The translations under genes were made by a program, and so were the position numbers. Shown here piece by piece: positions 33,563 through 42,900 of a DNA stretch of 51,728 nt; the stretch's first letter is position 1, and each line of letters opens with the position of its first letter. The stretch comes from Planctomycetota bacterium. GTDB taxonomy: Bacteria; Planctomycetota; JAJSAM01; JAJVHW01. Where the stretch lies: contig JAJVHW010000071.1 of the NCBI GenBank assembly GCA_022072415.1, positions 1 through 51,728 of the forward strand. The letters are read 5' to 3'. The notes beneath the pieces were generated by a model that had not been told where the DNA came from, searched no databases, and saw only the letters and a program-made list of their open reading frames with translations.

Positions 33563-34393
33563 TCAGGGGCGCTTTCGTCGAGCGAGCTCGGCGGGCAGTT
33601 CGTACAGGTACTTGAGCAGCTCGATAACGAACTCAACGAGGGCGCGGGCGTCGGCAGCGGACACCTCTTCCATGGGATCAAAGTGCGCTCCGACGTTTCC
33701 GATCAGCCGAACCTCTGTCGCCATCTCCATGAGGGCAGGGAGTAGTAGCCCGCGCGTCGCCAGCTCGTCGACCCGCTGTTTCAGGGTTCCGTTGGGCGCG
33801 CCCTTGTCCTCTGTGACGGCCTCAAGCGTTCGTCGAGCCATGACGGCAGCCGACGAATGACATTGAGCGTGCAGGGCTCGCATCGCCTCGCCGAGCGCCC
33901 TCGCAATCCTCGGCGGCACGTCGGGCCTCGACGCGTCCCCGGGGAGCGGCCACCAATTGATGCCGTTCCAGTGGATCTCACCGACTTCGTTGCGACCCGC
34001 TCGCATTGGGTAATCTCCGACCCACGCCTCCTCGATGACAACCACGCCTTGACGGCAGTGGCGGCAGTAGAGGACGGCGACGCGGTCATGGAACGTCCGT
34101 GTCGGCTGACCGCCGCCGCCGGGGTACGAGAGTCCGCCATCGAACGTGAGAGGGAGGTTTCCCGCGATGTCGAAGCTCGAAACAGTTCCGCAACGTGGGC
34201 ACAGGCCGCTGCCCTTGTCGGAGTCTGGCAGACCCCTGTGAGGGGTTGGCACATCTCCGCCGCGGGCATCCTCTGTTCGTTTGCGACTCTTCCAGAACAA
34301 GGTATTCCTCTCGTTCGTACTTGGTGCCGCGCAGCCTAGCATCCGGAGGGGACACCCCGCCGGTGGCTTGTCCGAGCTTGCCGTTCCCGGCAC
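33563..34393 (-). CDS. DUF4145-domain protein
   Basis: 276 residues if translated from 34393; an internal ATG at 34339 is as likely. The N-terminal part has two CxxC pairs (LCPRCGTVSSFD and LYCRHCRQGV) forming a probable zinc ribbon. The C-terminal half is a DUF4145 domain: SSAAVMARRTLEAVTEDKGAPNGTLKQRVDEL, LLPALMEMATEVRLIGNVGAHFDP, ADARALVEFVIELLKYLYELPAELA. DUF4145 is frequent in defence loci and as a fusion partner of restriction enzymes; its activity is not established. It lies at the edge of the cargo region, convergent with upstream genes. Confidence 0.8.
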   Translation of the reverse strand: MPGTASSDKPPAGCPLRMLGCAAPSTNERNTLFWKSRKRTEDARGGDVPTPHRGLPDSDKGSGLCPRCGTVSSFDIAGNLPLTFDGGLSYPGGGGQPTRTFHDRVAVLYCRHCRQGVVVIEEAWVGDYPMRAGRNEVGEIHWNGINWWPLPGDASRPDVPPRIARALGEAMRALHAQCHSSAAVMARRTLEAVTEDKGAPNGTLKQRVDELATRGLLLPALMEMATEVRLIGNVGAHFDPMEEVSAADARALVEFVIELLKYLYELPAELARRKRP

Positions 34394-34472
34394 GTTCCTG
34401 CTGCTATCGCCTCCGCACGTCTTGCCTCACACTGAACCTCGTTCGGGAAGCGAGCGGTCAGGCCGAGGCGAA

Positions 34473-34557
34473 ACCGGGGAAACACCCCGGTCCGGGGACG
34501 TGTGTTCCCGCTGATGAGCCCAGATGCGGCTCTGATCTTCGCGCCCCGAACACACGT
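34473..34557. promoter_or_regulatory. Two-hairpin structure upstream of radC
   Basis: The first stem is ACCGGGG/CCCCGGT (34473-34479 with 34485-34491). Seven bases later a perfect 10-bp stem follows, ACGTGTGTTC at 34498-34507 with GAACACACGT at 34548-34557. It encloses an inner stem GAGCC/GGCTC with asymmetric internal loops. The structure ends 38 bases before the RadC ATG. It looks like a folded leader RNA or a protein-binding site at the start of the operon. Confidence 0.5.
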
Positions 34558-34595
34558 GTATTGAAGCGTTGTGGGGGTGAGGGAGGACAGGAGGA

Positions 34596-35198
34596 ATGCA
34601 GGAACCCGGCATCGCAAGTACGAGGAGGTTGCTCGAGCTCGTGCTCGGCAAGCAGGCGGCGCGGGGCCTCTCGTCGCTTGAGCGTCTTCGGGATCTTCGG
34701 ACGGCCGGCGTCAGCGAGCTCACCGGAGCCTTCGGGCTCTCGGACGCCGCCGCCGTGAAGGCCGGGGCGCTCGTGGAACTCTTCCATCGCATCGACGGCG
34801 AGCGTCTGGAACGAGGGGTCGCTCTCAGCGGGTCGGCATCGGTGTGCCGGCACGCGGTGTCGCTCGGCCTGCGCGACCTTCAGGTCGAGCAGTTCCGGAC
34901 TCTGCTGCTCGACGGGAAGCACCGGGTCATCGACGACCATCGCGTCTCTCAGTGGACGTTGACCTCCTCGCCGGTGCATCCGCGCGAGGTCTTCCATCAC
35001 GCGATCCGGTGCAAGGCCGCGGCGATAGTGCTCCTGCACAGCCATCCGTCCGGCGACCCGTCGCCGTCGGCGGACGACCTGGAGATCACGAGGAGGCTCG
35101 TCCAGGTCGGTGAGCTGGTCGGTATCCGCGTCGTCGATCACGTCATCGTCGGGCAGGGGGCGTTCTGTTCCTTGGCCGACAGGGGGCCGCTCTCGTGA
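34596..35198 (+). CDS. radC: RadC-like JAB-domain protein
   Basis: 200 residues, ATG behind GGAGG. It contains a helix-hairpin-helix-like N-terminus and the JAB metalloprotease-like motif of RadC: EQFRTLLLDGKHRVIDDHRVS, then ILLHSHPSGDPSPSADDLEITRRL and IRVVDHVIVG. The HSHPSGD...S..D metal-site residues are all present (AAIVLLHSHPSG). Stand-alone RadC genes are very common on integrative elements and plasmids; the molecular role is unresolved. It is the first gene of an overlapping set with the sigma factor. Confidence 0.93.
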   Translation: MQEPGIASTRRLLELVLGKQAARGLSSLERLRDLRTAGVSELTGAFGLSDAAAVKAGALVELFHRIDGERLERGVALSGSASVCRHAVSLGLRDLQVEQFRTLLLDGKHRVIDDHRVSQWTLTSSPVHPREVFHHAIRCKAAAIVLLHSHPSGDPSPSADDLEITRRLVQVGELVGIRVVDHVIVGQGAFCSLADRGPLS

Positions 35199-35662
35199 GC
35201 GGTCTCGACTGGAACGTGGTCTACCCCCAGATGCTCCCGCGCGTGCGATCCGTCGTCTGCGCGGTGCTGCGGGACAAGCACGAGGCTGAGGACGCGGTGC
35301 AGGAGACCTTCGTCCGCGCCATGAGAAGCGTCGGCTCGCTGCGCGACCCAGCGGCCTTCTCCGGGTGGCTGCTGGTCATCGCACGGCGGACGGCGGTGAG
35401 CAGGTGCCGACGGCTCATGCGGGTCCTCCAAGTCTCAGAGGAGGACGCCGACCCGGTCGATTGTCGGGAAGGTCTGCCGTCCGACGCGGTCGAAGTGGCC
35501 GAGGCCCTTGCTCGGCTCCCGCTCGGGGCGCAGCGTGTGCTCAACATGAAGGCCAGCGGCCGGACTGTCGAGCAGATCGCGGCGATCGACGGGATCACTG
35601 CAGCGGCCGCACGAATGCGCCTTCATCGCGCACGGGTCCGCCTCAAGGAGCTGCTCTCGTGA
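35195..35662 (+). CDS. ECF-type RNA polymerase sigma factor
   Basis: 155 residues with a GTG start overlapping the RadC stop. Region 2 is visible as VRSVVCAVLRDKHEAEDAVQETFVRAM and SGWLLVIARRTAVSRCRR. Region 4 is LARLPLGAQRVLNMKASGRTVEQIAAIDGITAAAARMRLHRARVRLKELL. It could direct transcription of the mobile backbone genes that follow. No anti-sigma gene is adjacent; the next small protein has a CxxC motif and is a weak candidate. Confidence 0.93.
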   Translation: MSGLDWNVVYPQMLPRVRSVVCAVLRDKHEAEDAVQETFVRAMRSVGSLRDPAAFSGWLLVIARRTAVSRCRRLMRVLQVSEEDADPVDCREGLPSDAVEVAEALARLPLGAQRVLNMKASGRTVEQIAAIDGITAAAARMRLHRARVRLKELLS

Positions 35663-35898
35663 CCAACGCGGAGCGGCTCCTCCTCATCCGGCGGGCGCGG
35701 TCTGAGTTGCAAAGAGTACGTGACGAGCTCAACCTCGCCACGGCCAGCTGTCCGCACTGCACGAGTTCGCTGGTCGTCGACGGTCTCGCCAAGCAGCTTG
35801 ACGAGGACCTCGACGTCGTTGCAGGCAAGCTCGAGGAGTGGGTGCTCCACCTCTCGCGGCGTTCGCCGACATCTGAGCGCGTTTCGTCCGAGCCGTAG
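35659..35898 (+). CDS. Small protein with a CxxC motif
   Basis: 79 residues from a GTG that overlaps the sigma factor stop. An N-terminal helix (LLLIRRARSELQRVRDELNLA) is followed by SCPHCTSSLVVDG and an acidic helix. The lone CPHC could bind metal as a dimer. Because of coupling to the sigma gene it may be a regulator of it, but no zinc anti-sigma HxxxCxxC motif is seen. Coding is supported by overlap and composition. Confidence 0.6.
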   Translation: MTNAERLLLIRRARSELQRVRDELNLATASCPHCTSSLVVDGLAKQLDEDLDVVAGKLEEWVLHLSRRSPTSERVSSEP

Positions 35899-35939
35899 CT
35901 CAGTACTCACCAACCCCCGAACACGAAAGGAACCGGTTC

Positions 35940-36905
35940 ATGGCTCACTGCATCTCTGCATCCGATGGCGTCGCGACCGGTCGGGGCATCCGGCCCTGGC
36001 ACGGTCTCGGCGTCACGCTTCCGGATCTGCTCACGCCCGCCCAGGCGATCGAGCACGCACATCTCGGGTGGAGCGTCTCGCTCCACCCGTTGTGTGTCGC
36101 GCATCCGGACTTCGCCGCGCTTCCCGTCCCCGCACGCGCCGTCGTCCGCATGGACACGCAGGACGTGCTCGGCGTCGTGGGAGAGCGGTACGTCCCGGTC
36201 CAGAACACCGACCTCGTCGCCGTCCTCGACGCCATTGTGGAGAACGGGGCGAAGATTGACACCGCCGGATCGCTGCTTGGCGGCCGGATCGTCTGGTTCG
36301 CGGCGCTCCTCACCGAATTCGAGGCCGCGGGCGAGCGGCACCAGGACTACCTCGTCATCTCGCACGGACACGACGGCTCTCGGGCCGTCACCGTGCGCCG
36401 GACGACGGTGCGCGTCGTCTGCTGGAACACTCTTCAGGCGCACGACCGGCAGGCGGGGGCATCCTTCGCCGTCCGGCACACCGAGTCCGCCCAGGAGCGG
36501 ATCGGCGCGATCGGACAACTGGTTGCCGCGGGGGCACAGACGCGGGCGCGGTTCCAGGCCGCCGCCTCTCGCATGGCTCGCGCGCGCCTTTCGGAACGCG
36601 AGCAGCTCGAGTTCGTTCTGAACAGCCTGGGCCTGGATCCGCACCTGGAAGTGAAGTCCATCAAGAGGAAGATCGAGGCGGCACGAGCGGCGCTCGCCTG
36701 GGAGAGATCTCAGACCGGGGCACCGGAGTCTGTGTGGGCCGCCTTCCAGGGCGTCACCCACTACCTCGCGCACGAGACGGCGTCGAAGGGCTCGAGCTCG
36801 CAGGGCGGCAGGGAGCGACGTCTCGTCTCAACGATGGTGGGCGGCGAGCGGTCGAAGATCGCCTCGCGCTCGTTCACCGTCGCAGCACAGCTTGCGGGCG
36901 TGTAG
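35940..36905 (+). CDS. DUF932 phage/plasmid protein
   Basis: 321 residues; AAAGG lies about seven bases before the ATG. Matches the DUF932 (TIGR03299-like) family: GIRPWHGLGVTLPDLLTPAQAIEHAHLGW, VVGERYVPVQNTDLVAVLDAIVENG, VRRTTVRVVCWNTLQAH, and FAVRHTESAQERI. These proteins are conserved on plasmids and phages, where they are often among the most highly expressed early genes, with unknown function. It is separated from the next gene by two tandem hairpins. Confidence 0.88.
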   Translation: MAHCISASDGVATGRGIRPWHGLGVTLPDLLTPAQAIEHAHLGWSVSLHPLCVAHPDFAALPVPARAVVRMDTQDVLGVVGERYVPVQNTDLVAVLDAIVENGAKIDTAGSLLGGRIVWFAALLTEFEAAGERHQDYLVISHGHDGSRAVTVRRTTVRVVCWNTLQAHDRQAGASFAVRHTESAQERIGAIGQLVAAGAQTRARFQAAASRMARARLSEREQLEFVLNSLGLDPHLEVKSIKRKIEAARAALAWERSQTGAPESVWAAFQGVTHYLAHETASKGSSSQGGRERRLVSTMVGGERSKIASRSFTVAAQLAGV

Positions 36906-36956
36906 ACCGCGAGATTCTACAAGTCCACGACTCCGGTCTCAGCCGGAGCAGCACCC

Positions 36957-36988
36957 GGGTCCGAAGCTCAACACTTCGGACCCATTTT
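36957..36988 (+). terminator. Intrinsic terminator-like hairpin just before the ATPase gene
   Basis: A perfect 10-bp stem (GGGTCCGAAG at 36957-36966 with CTTCGGACCC at 36974-36983) is followed by ATTTTC. A smaller hairpin, CTCCGG/CCGGAG, precedes it at 36931-36948. It ends four bases before the ATPase ATG, so it could terminate DUF932 transcription or act as an attenuator. Confidence 0.75.
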
Positions 36989-36992
36989 CGTC

Positions 36993-38198
36993 ATGAACAA
37001 CGATCCACTCATCCTGGGGCGAACCAACTGGCGCGAGCCGTACCGGCGGCGTCTCTTCGGGCTGCGCGCGGGAGACCGACTTCAGCACGTCTACATCATC
37101 GGCCAGACCGGCACCGGGAAGACGACCCTCATGGCCAACCTGATGTGGCAGGACCTGAAGCTCGGCCGCGGCTTCGCTTTCCTCGATCCGCACGGTGACG
37201 CCGTGGAGCGGCTTGTCGCGCAGATCCCATCGGATCGCCGGGCGAGCGTCATCTACCTTGACGTCCCGAACCCGGACTGCGAGTTCGGTTTCAACCCGCT
37301 CGAGTCCGTCGCGTTGGAGCAGCGGGCGTTCGCCGCCTCCGGCATCATCGAAGCCTTCAGGAGCGTCTGGGGCACGACCTGGGGGCCGCGCCTCGAACAC
37401 ATCCTGCGCAACGCGCTGCTCACCCTGCTCGACCAACCCGAGGCGACGTTGGCCGACATCTCGCGCCTCTTCACAGATGATGCGTACCTGAAGGCGTGTC
37501 TCCCACAGATCACGCACCCGACCAACCTCGAATTCTGGACCAGGGAGTTCGCCAAGTACCCGTACCGCTATCGAGTCGAGGCCATAGCGCCGGTGCAGAA
37601 CAAGCTCGGTGCTTTCCTGGCTCAGCCCCCACTTTTCCGATTGCTCACGCGGCCGCGCTCTGGTTACAACCTTCGACAGGTGTTCGACGAACGAGGGGTG
37701 TTGCTCGTGAACCTCGCGAAAGGAAGGATCGGCGGAGATGGCGCGGCCCTGCTCGGGTCGCTGATCGTCTCGCGCCTCGGGCTTGTTGGCCTCTCCCGGC
37801 AGGATCTGCCGGAGGAGGCTCGCGTCCCGTTCTTCATCTACCTCGACGAGTTCCATACCTTCACGACGACGGCGCTCTCGGGGATGCTCTCGGAACTGCG
37901 CAAGTACCGGCTCGGTCTCGTCCTCGCACACCAGTTCTCGGCGCAGCTTGAGACGGAGGTCCGCGACGCCGTTTTCGGGAACGTGGGCACACTCATCGTG
38001 TTCCGCGTGGGACCGGACGATGCCAGGGTACTCCACCGGCAGTTCTCGCCCGAGTTCCAAGAGTTGGATCTCGTGAACCTGCCGGACCACGACATCTACG
38101 TGCGGCTGCTGGTGCAAGGCGCACCGGCGCGGCCGTTCTCAGCGACCACGCTGCCGCCTCTCTGGACCCAGACATGCAGCGAAAGTAGCCATGGATAA
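36993..38198 (+). CDS. VirD4/HerA-like DNA-translocating ATPase 1, C-terminus replaced
   Basis: 401 residues. Walker A is IIGQTGTGKTTLMANL at about residue 30. GFAFLDPHGDAVERLV follows, Walker B is PFFIYLDEFHTFTT near 285, and a QxSAQLETEVRDAVFGN motor motif comes next. This is the type IV coupling protein/TraM-recognition ATPase family, here soluble without membrane segments. The last residues (ARPFSATTL, then PPLWTQTCSESSHG) differ from the tail ARPFSATTLAPLWRKAAEEW that lies 1.25 kb downstream, so the original C-terminus was displaced by the toxin cassette. No ribosome binding site is visible behind the terminator hairpin. Confidence 0.85.
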   Translation: MNNDPLILGRTNWREPYRRRLFGLRAGDRLQHVYIIGQTGTGKTTLMANLMWQDLKLGRGFAFLDPHGDAVERLVAQIPSDRRASVIYLDVPNPDCEFGFNPLESVALEQRAFAASGIIEAFRSVWGTTWGPRLEHILRNALLTLLDQPEATLADISRLFTDDAYLKACLPQITHPTNLEFWTREFAKYPYRYRVEAIAPVQNKLGAFLAQPPLFRLLTRPRSGYNLRQVFDERGVLLVNLAKGRIGGDGAALLGSLIVSRLGLVGLSRQDLPEEARVPFFIYLDEFHTFTTTALSGMLSELRKYRLGLVLAHQFSAQLETEVRDAVFGNVGTLIVFRVGPDDARVLHRQFSPEFQELDLVNLPDHDIYVRLLVQGAPARPFSATTLPPLWTQTCSESSHG

Positions 38199-39189
38199 CC
38201 CGCACATCGAAACAAGCAACCGACTGCTTGCGATCTATCTCCAACTGGTACGCGAGTTGGTCAAGTGGCCGACGAGCGATGCTGACCTAGGGCAACGCCA
38301 CGCCACACTAGTTCGCGCTCGCGGTGCCGTCGAGGCACGGCGGCGATCGAGATACGCGTCGTTAGATTGGGCAAGCAGTCGCGGCGGTCAGGTGGTGGTC
38401 GAGGACGAGGGAAGAACAACTCCCACTGACTCCGTCCGGATTGAATCGGACCATGCGCGCGCCATCGGCTGGCTGGCTGACGTAGAAAAGAGACTTCGAA
38501 TACTTCCATTCGCGCTTCGCGGCAACCGGGCCGCGGAGTCCATCACGTCGAGATACAGAGAATTGACTCCTCGGCTTCGTGACAGAGCATATGTCCGGAG
38601 GCTCCGACGGTGCCTCCACGAGCTTCGTGCGCTCTTGCACGAGTGGCGCGCCGCGTGGCTGGCGTACGTGGAGGCGGGCGGCAAGCCACAGTTCTCGTCG
38701 TTGGGCGGTAGAGCCGCGACTCAGCATGACATCGAACAGATGCATACGCGCGGCATCGACGAGATCGACGATCTGAGCAGGATCGCCGATCGATTGGAAT
38801 CCACAGGAAAGGGCGCGCTGAGCTCCCAGGAGATCGCGCAAAGGGACGGGCTGCCGCTGCTGAACGGTCATCGTGCCGTAGCCGCGGAGTCCAAGTTCAC
38901 GGCCTATGCACTCAATGAGCGGCATCCACACGGAGCCGCAAAGGCACGTGGTTTTCGTGAGGGACTCGGATTTACGCCCAAGAACTTCTCCGATCTGAGA
39001 GAGCAGATACTGAAGTCTCTCCCGCAATCTGGCGCGCAGCTAGGGAGTGTCGATGACTATGGAGTCAGGTTCTTCGTTGATACACAAGTCACGGGGCCAA
39101 CGGGACGGACTTTGACAGTCAGGAGTGCTTGGTTGTACCAAGACGGATCTGAACGGCCGCGGTTGATTTCCATGTTCCCGAAGTGGTAA
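38191..39189 (+). CDS. DUF6883-domain predicted toxin
   Basis: 332 residues; the ATG overlaps the ATPase stop. The C-terminal 105 residues match DUF6883: AAESKFTAYALNERHPHGAAKARGF, LGFTPKNFSDLREQILKSL, DDYGVRFFVDTQVTGPTGRTLTVRSAW, RLISMFP. This domain occurs at the ends of polymorphic toxins, usually next to a DUF4926 gene, as here. The N-terminal 220 residues are helical with no recognised domain (RRRSRYASLDWASS, ELRALLHEWRAAWLAY) and might be a delivery region. The cassette has lower GC than its flanks. The activity of DUF6883 is not known to me; a nuclease is one proposal. Confidence 0.75.
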   Translation: MDNPHIETSNRLLAIYLQLVRELVKWPTSDADLGQRHATLVRARGAVEARRRSRYASLDWASSRGGQVVVEDEGRTTPTDSVRIESDHARAIGWLADVEKRLRILPFALRGNRAAESITSRYRELTPRLRDRAYVRRLRRCLHELRALLHEWRAAWLAYVEAGGKPQFSSLGGRAATQHDIEQMHTRGIDEIDDLSRIADRLESTGKGALSSQEIAQRDGLPLLNGHRAVAAESKFTAYALNERHPHGAAKARGFREGLGFTPKNFSDLREQILKSLPQSGAQLGSVDDYGVRFFVDTQVTGPTGRTLTVRSAWLYQDGSERPRLISMFPKW

Positions 39190-39198
39190 GGTGATAAA

Positions 39199-39405
39199 AT
39201 GAGTATTCTAGAGTTCAGCAAGGTCCGCCTGAAGGTGGATCGACCCGCCTTGGGTTTGCACATAGGAGACGTAGGAGTCGTCGTGGAGGTACATCAGGTA
39301 CCACGTGTGGCATATGAGGTCGAGTTCATCGACGAGATGGGGCGATCTGATGGTCCAGGCTTGGCGGCCTTCGAGGAGTCGGAGTTGGAGGTCGTTCCAG
39401 GGTAG
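39199..39405 (+). CDS. DUF4926 predicted immunity protein
   Basis: 68 residues, nine bases after the toxin stop, with AAGGTG before the ATG. The sequence FSKVRLKVDRPALGLHIGDVGVVVEVHQVPRVAYEVEFIDE fits DUF4926, a small beta-barrel family that is the usual neighbour of DUF6883 toxins. It presumably binds and neutralises the toxin. Its leader is AT-rich compared with the surroundings, consistent with recent acquisition. Confidence 0.8.
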   Translation: MSILEFSKVRLKVDRPALGLHIGDVGVVVEVHQVPRVAYEVEFIDEMGRSDGPGLAAFEESELEVVPG

Positions 39406-39411
39406 GTAGCC

Positions 39412-39492
39412 GCACACGCGCGGCCGTTTTCGGCGACGACACTCGCACCACTGTGGAGAAAGGCAGCGGAGGAATGGCGCAACCAGAACTGA
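39412..39492 (+). pseudogene. Displaced 3' end of ATPase 1
   Basis: An orphan stretch of 26 codons translating to ARPFSATTLAPLWRKAAEEW plus six more residues and a TGA. The first 45 bases align with the current ATPase 1 3' end at 38121-38165 (34 of 45 identical). The stop lies inside the next gene, which starts at 39474, the normal tight overlap of an operon. Before the cassette arrived, ATPase 1 probably ended here. Confidence 0.85.
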
Positions 39493-39977
39493 TCTCTCAC
39501 TGGAACCAGCTCATCGACGGACTTGATCACTCGTCGGACGCCTTCTACAAGGCCCTTGAGGCCAAGATCGAAGAGCGGAGGATGCCGAACGTCACCGTTG
39601 ACCGGACCGAGTTTGCAGAGGGCGGGCTGTTTTCCGCTCGGCGGACCTACCTGCGCGTGCGGCGCTATGAGCTGACGTATCACATTTGTGCCGCACCCTT
39701 CGGGAAGAACTACTTCTTCTTCTCCGCCTGGCTGCACGGCAACACCGGCTGCCTCGCCATCCTGGCCAGCATCCCGGGCGTCGGACTGCTGATCCGACTC
39801 CTGATCCGCCCCCTCACCTTTTACTACATCGACAGCACGATCATGTTCCAGTCCGCCGTCCACGAGTTGCTCATGGCCGAGATCGACGGGCTGACGAAGG
39901 CGCAGAACCTCCATCCGCTCTCGGGTGAACAGCGCAAGCCGATCCTCTCCGAGTTCTACGCCAAGCCCAAGCGATGA
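39474..39977 (+). CDS. Membrane-associated protein between the two ATPases
   Basis: 167 residues from the ATG behind GGAGG; the reading frame upstream belongs to the displaced ATPase end. The central part is hydrophobic (NYFFFSAWLHGNTGCLAILASIPGVGLLIRLLIR) with probably one or two membrane segments. It is preceded by a charged region (FSARRTYLRVRRYELTYHICAAPFG) and followed by a helical tail. No family was recognised. The stop overlaps the ATG of ATPase 2 as ATGA. It may anchor the ATPases to the membrane. Confidence 0.7.
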   Translation: MAQPELISHWNQLIDGLDHSSDAFYKALEAKIEERRMPNVTVDRTEFAEGGLFSARRTYLRVRRYELTYHICAAPFGKNYFFFSAWLHGNTGCLAILASIPGVGLLIRLLIRPLTFYYIDSTIMFQSAVHELLMAEIDGLTKAQNLHPLSGEQRKPILSEFYAKPKR

Positions 39978-42900
39978 CCTCGCTTTCCGAGCATCTGGCC
40001 TCCCAGTTCTACGCCTGGGAGCGGCGCGGGCGGGGCTGGCAGGTGTACGGGTATCCGGTCGTGCTGGAGCCGGCCTTCCGTCCCTTCGTCGGGTACCTTC
40101 CTCTCCACGCCGCAGGTCATGACGACGGACGGACAGCAGGGCTCGCAGAGTCGTTGTGGAGCTCGGTCCGGGGCAAGGTGCCCGCTTCAGATCAGCCTGC
40201 CATGCTGGAGTTCGAAGAGCCGGAGCCGGAACGGGATACCCAGGACGAGGAGTTCGTCGAGCTTCAGATCCGCCTCCCGTCCGCGGTGGACATCACGCCG
40301 GAGCTCTCGGAGCTGCTCCTCTTAAACCTGCTCGCATCACAGCAGCGGATCGGGTTTGAGCTGCTCGGTGTCGGTCCAGAGATCATCCTCCAGTTCGTCG
40401 TACCCGAGTCGCACACGGGCGACCTCCAAGCGGCGATCGAGACCTACGTACCGGACATCGTGGTTGCTTCCCGACCAACGCTCCGCGCCGCCTGGGAGAC
40501 GAACGTCGCCGATGAGACTGTCGTCGCGGACTTCGGCCTCTCGAACGAGTTTCTCCTCCCGCTCGCGACGCCCCGCTCGTTCCGCACTGACCCCCTTCTT
40601 GGCTTCCTCTCCACGCTCGACGGGTTGGGCGAGCACGAGATCGGTCTCGTGCAGGTGCTCTTCGAGCCGACGCGGCAGCCCTGGGGGCGGACAGCGGTGG
40701 CCTGGCTCACCGGCACCGACGGCGCGCCGATCTTCCCAGACTCGAAGAGCCTCCTCGCCGGTGCTGCGGAGAAGTTCAGCCGTCCGGTGGTTGCGGCGGT
40801 CGTCCGGGTCGCCGCGCGAGCCGAGGATCGCGAACGCGCCTGGGCCGTCGTGCGGCGCCTCGGAGGGGCACTCGCGCAGTTCTCGGGGGCCAACGATCTG
40901 ATGCCGCTCGCCGCCGAGGGCTACGACCCCTTCGACCAGGAGCAGGACCTCCTCCGGCGGCGCACCCATCGTGGCGGGATACTGCTTTCGACCGCGGAGC
41001 TGGCCGGACTCGTCCACGTGCCCGCGTCGTCGGTCCGGACGGAGCAGGTCCGGGCTTCGCCGGCGAAGACGAAGGCGGCGCCCGGCTCCGTCGCGTCCGG
41101 TGAGATCTGCCTCGGCGAGAACACGCACCGCGGTCGGTCGGTCCGCGTCCTCCTGCCGCTTCCAACGCGGCTGCGCCACACGCACATCATCGGCGCCACC
41201 GGCACCGGCAAGTCCACCCTCGTCAAGAGTCTCATCCGGCAAGACCTCGAGGGCGGGCGGGGGATCGGGCTCCTCGACCCGCATGGCGACCTCGCCGACG
41301 AGGTGCTCGGGCTTGTGCCGGAGGACCGTCTCGGCGAGGTCGTACTCTTCGATCCCTCCGACGAGGAGTTCCCGGTCGGGTTCAACGTTCTGGCGGCGCA
41401 CTCGGACCGGGAGCGGAATCTCCTCGCGTCGGACCTGACCGCCATCTTCCGCCGGTTCTCGACGACCTGGGGCGATCAGATGACGGCCGTCATGTCCTCG
41501 GCCGTGATGGCGCTCCTGGAGTGCGAGGGCGGCGGCACGCTCCTCGATCTGCGGCGGTTCCTGGGTGATCGCGAGTTCCGCGAGGCGAAGCTCGCGAGCG
41601 TCCACGATCCGCTCCTCCTCTCCTTCTGGCGCGAGGAGTTCCCGCGGCTTCCCGGGGCGAAGTCGCAACTCCCCATCACGACACGCCTCGATGCCTTTCT
41701 ACGGCCGAAGTCCATCCGCCACATGGTGGCCCAGAACAAGAGCCGCCTCGACCTCCGGCGCCTCATGGACACAGGCGGCATCTTCATCGCGAAGCTCTCG
41801 CAGGGGGCCATCGGCGAGGAGAACGCACATCTCCTCGGCTCCCTCCTCGTCGCCAAGCTGCACCAGCTCGCCATGAGCCGGGAGCAGGTGCCCGAGACGC
41901 AGCGCACCCCGTTCCTCCTGTATCTCGACGAGTTCCAGCACTTCGTAACGCCCTCGCTCACCGGACTCCTGACCGGGGCGCGGAAGTACGGCGTGGGGCT
42001 CGTGCTCGCGCACCAAGAGCTCCGCCAGCTCTCCGACGCCGAGGTCCGCGGCGCGGTGCTTGCGAACCCGGCGACCCGGGTCTGCTTCCGCCTCGGCGAT
42101 GAGGACGCGCGCCTGCTCGCCAGCGGTTTCTCCTCCTTCGAGGCGACCGACCTCGTGAATCTCGGCGTCGGCGACGCCGTCTGCCGGGTGGGGCAGTCGG
42201 GCCACGACTTCAACCTGAGGGTGCCGGAGCCAGCGGTCGCGGACGTGCAACGATCAACAGCCCGGCGCGATGTGGTGCGCGAAGGAACACGGACGCGGTT
42301 CGGGACGCCCCGGACCGAGGTCGAGCGGATGATCGCCGCCTTCTGGTCTGTGGCGCTCCGCACTGACCCGACCCGGGTCGCGCCGGAGCGTGGTCCGGTC
42401 GCGACGCCGGTCGAGCCCGTAGCCGTTGAGCTGCCGCAACTGGCGAAGCACCCACCTGGGCTGGAGCCGGCCACACCCGGACGGGGCGGATCGCAACACA
42501 AGTACCTGCAAGGCATGGTCAAGCAGGCAGGCGAGGCCAAGGGGTACAGAGCCACGATCGAGGCGACCGTTGGAGAGCGCGGCAGAGCAGACGTACTTCT
42601 TGAGCGCGGGGACGAGCGGATCGCGGTCGAGATCTCGATCACGACATCGGCGGATCACGAAGTCGGCAACCTGAAAAAGTGCCTGGAAGCGGGTGTCTCG
42701 CGCGTGGCCGTTCTCTCCCCGGTGCCTCCCGTCTTGCAGCGCATCCAGGAAGCGGCACTTGCCGCGCTGCCCGAGGCCGACTTCACGCGGATCGTCTTCA
42801 CGAGCGCGGAGGAGTTCGTGGCCGCACTGGCGGAACCTGCCGCGCCACCGACGAAGACGGTTCGGGGGTACAAGGTGAAGACGCAGGTGCACGTCACTGA

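Noticed and set aside
34509-34535. Hammerhead ribozyme core (CTGATGAG near 34510)
   Set aside because: The CTGATGA word is followed by a stem, but the required GAAA after stem II is absent (TGATC instead), so a hammerhead is not supported.
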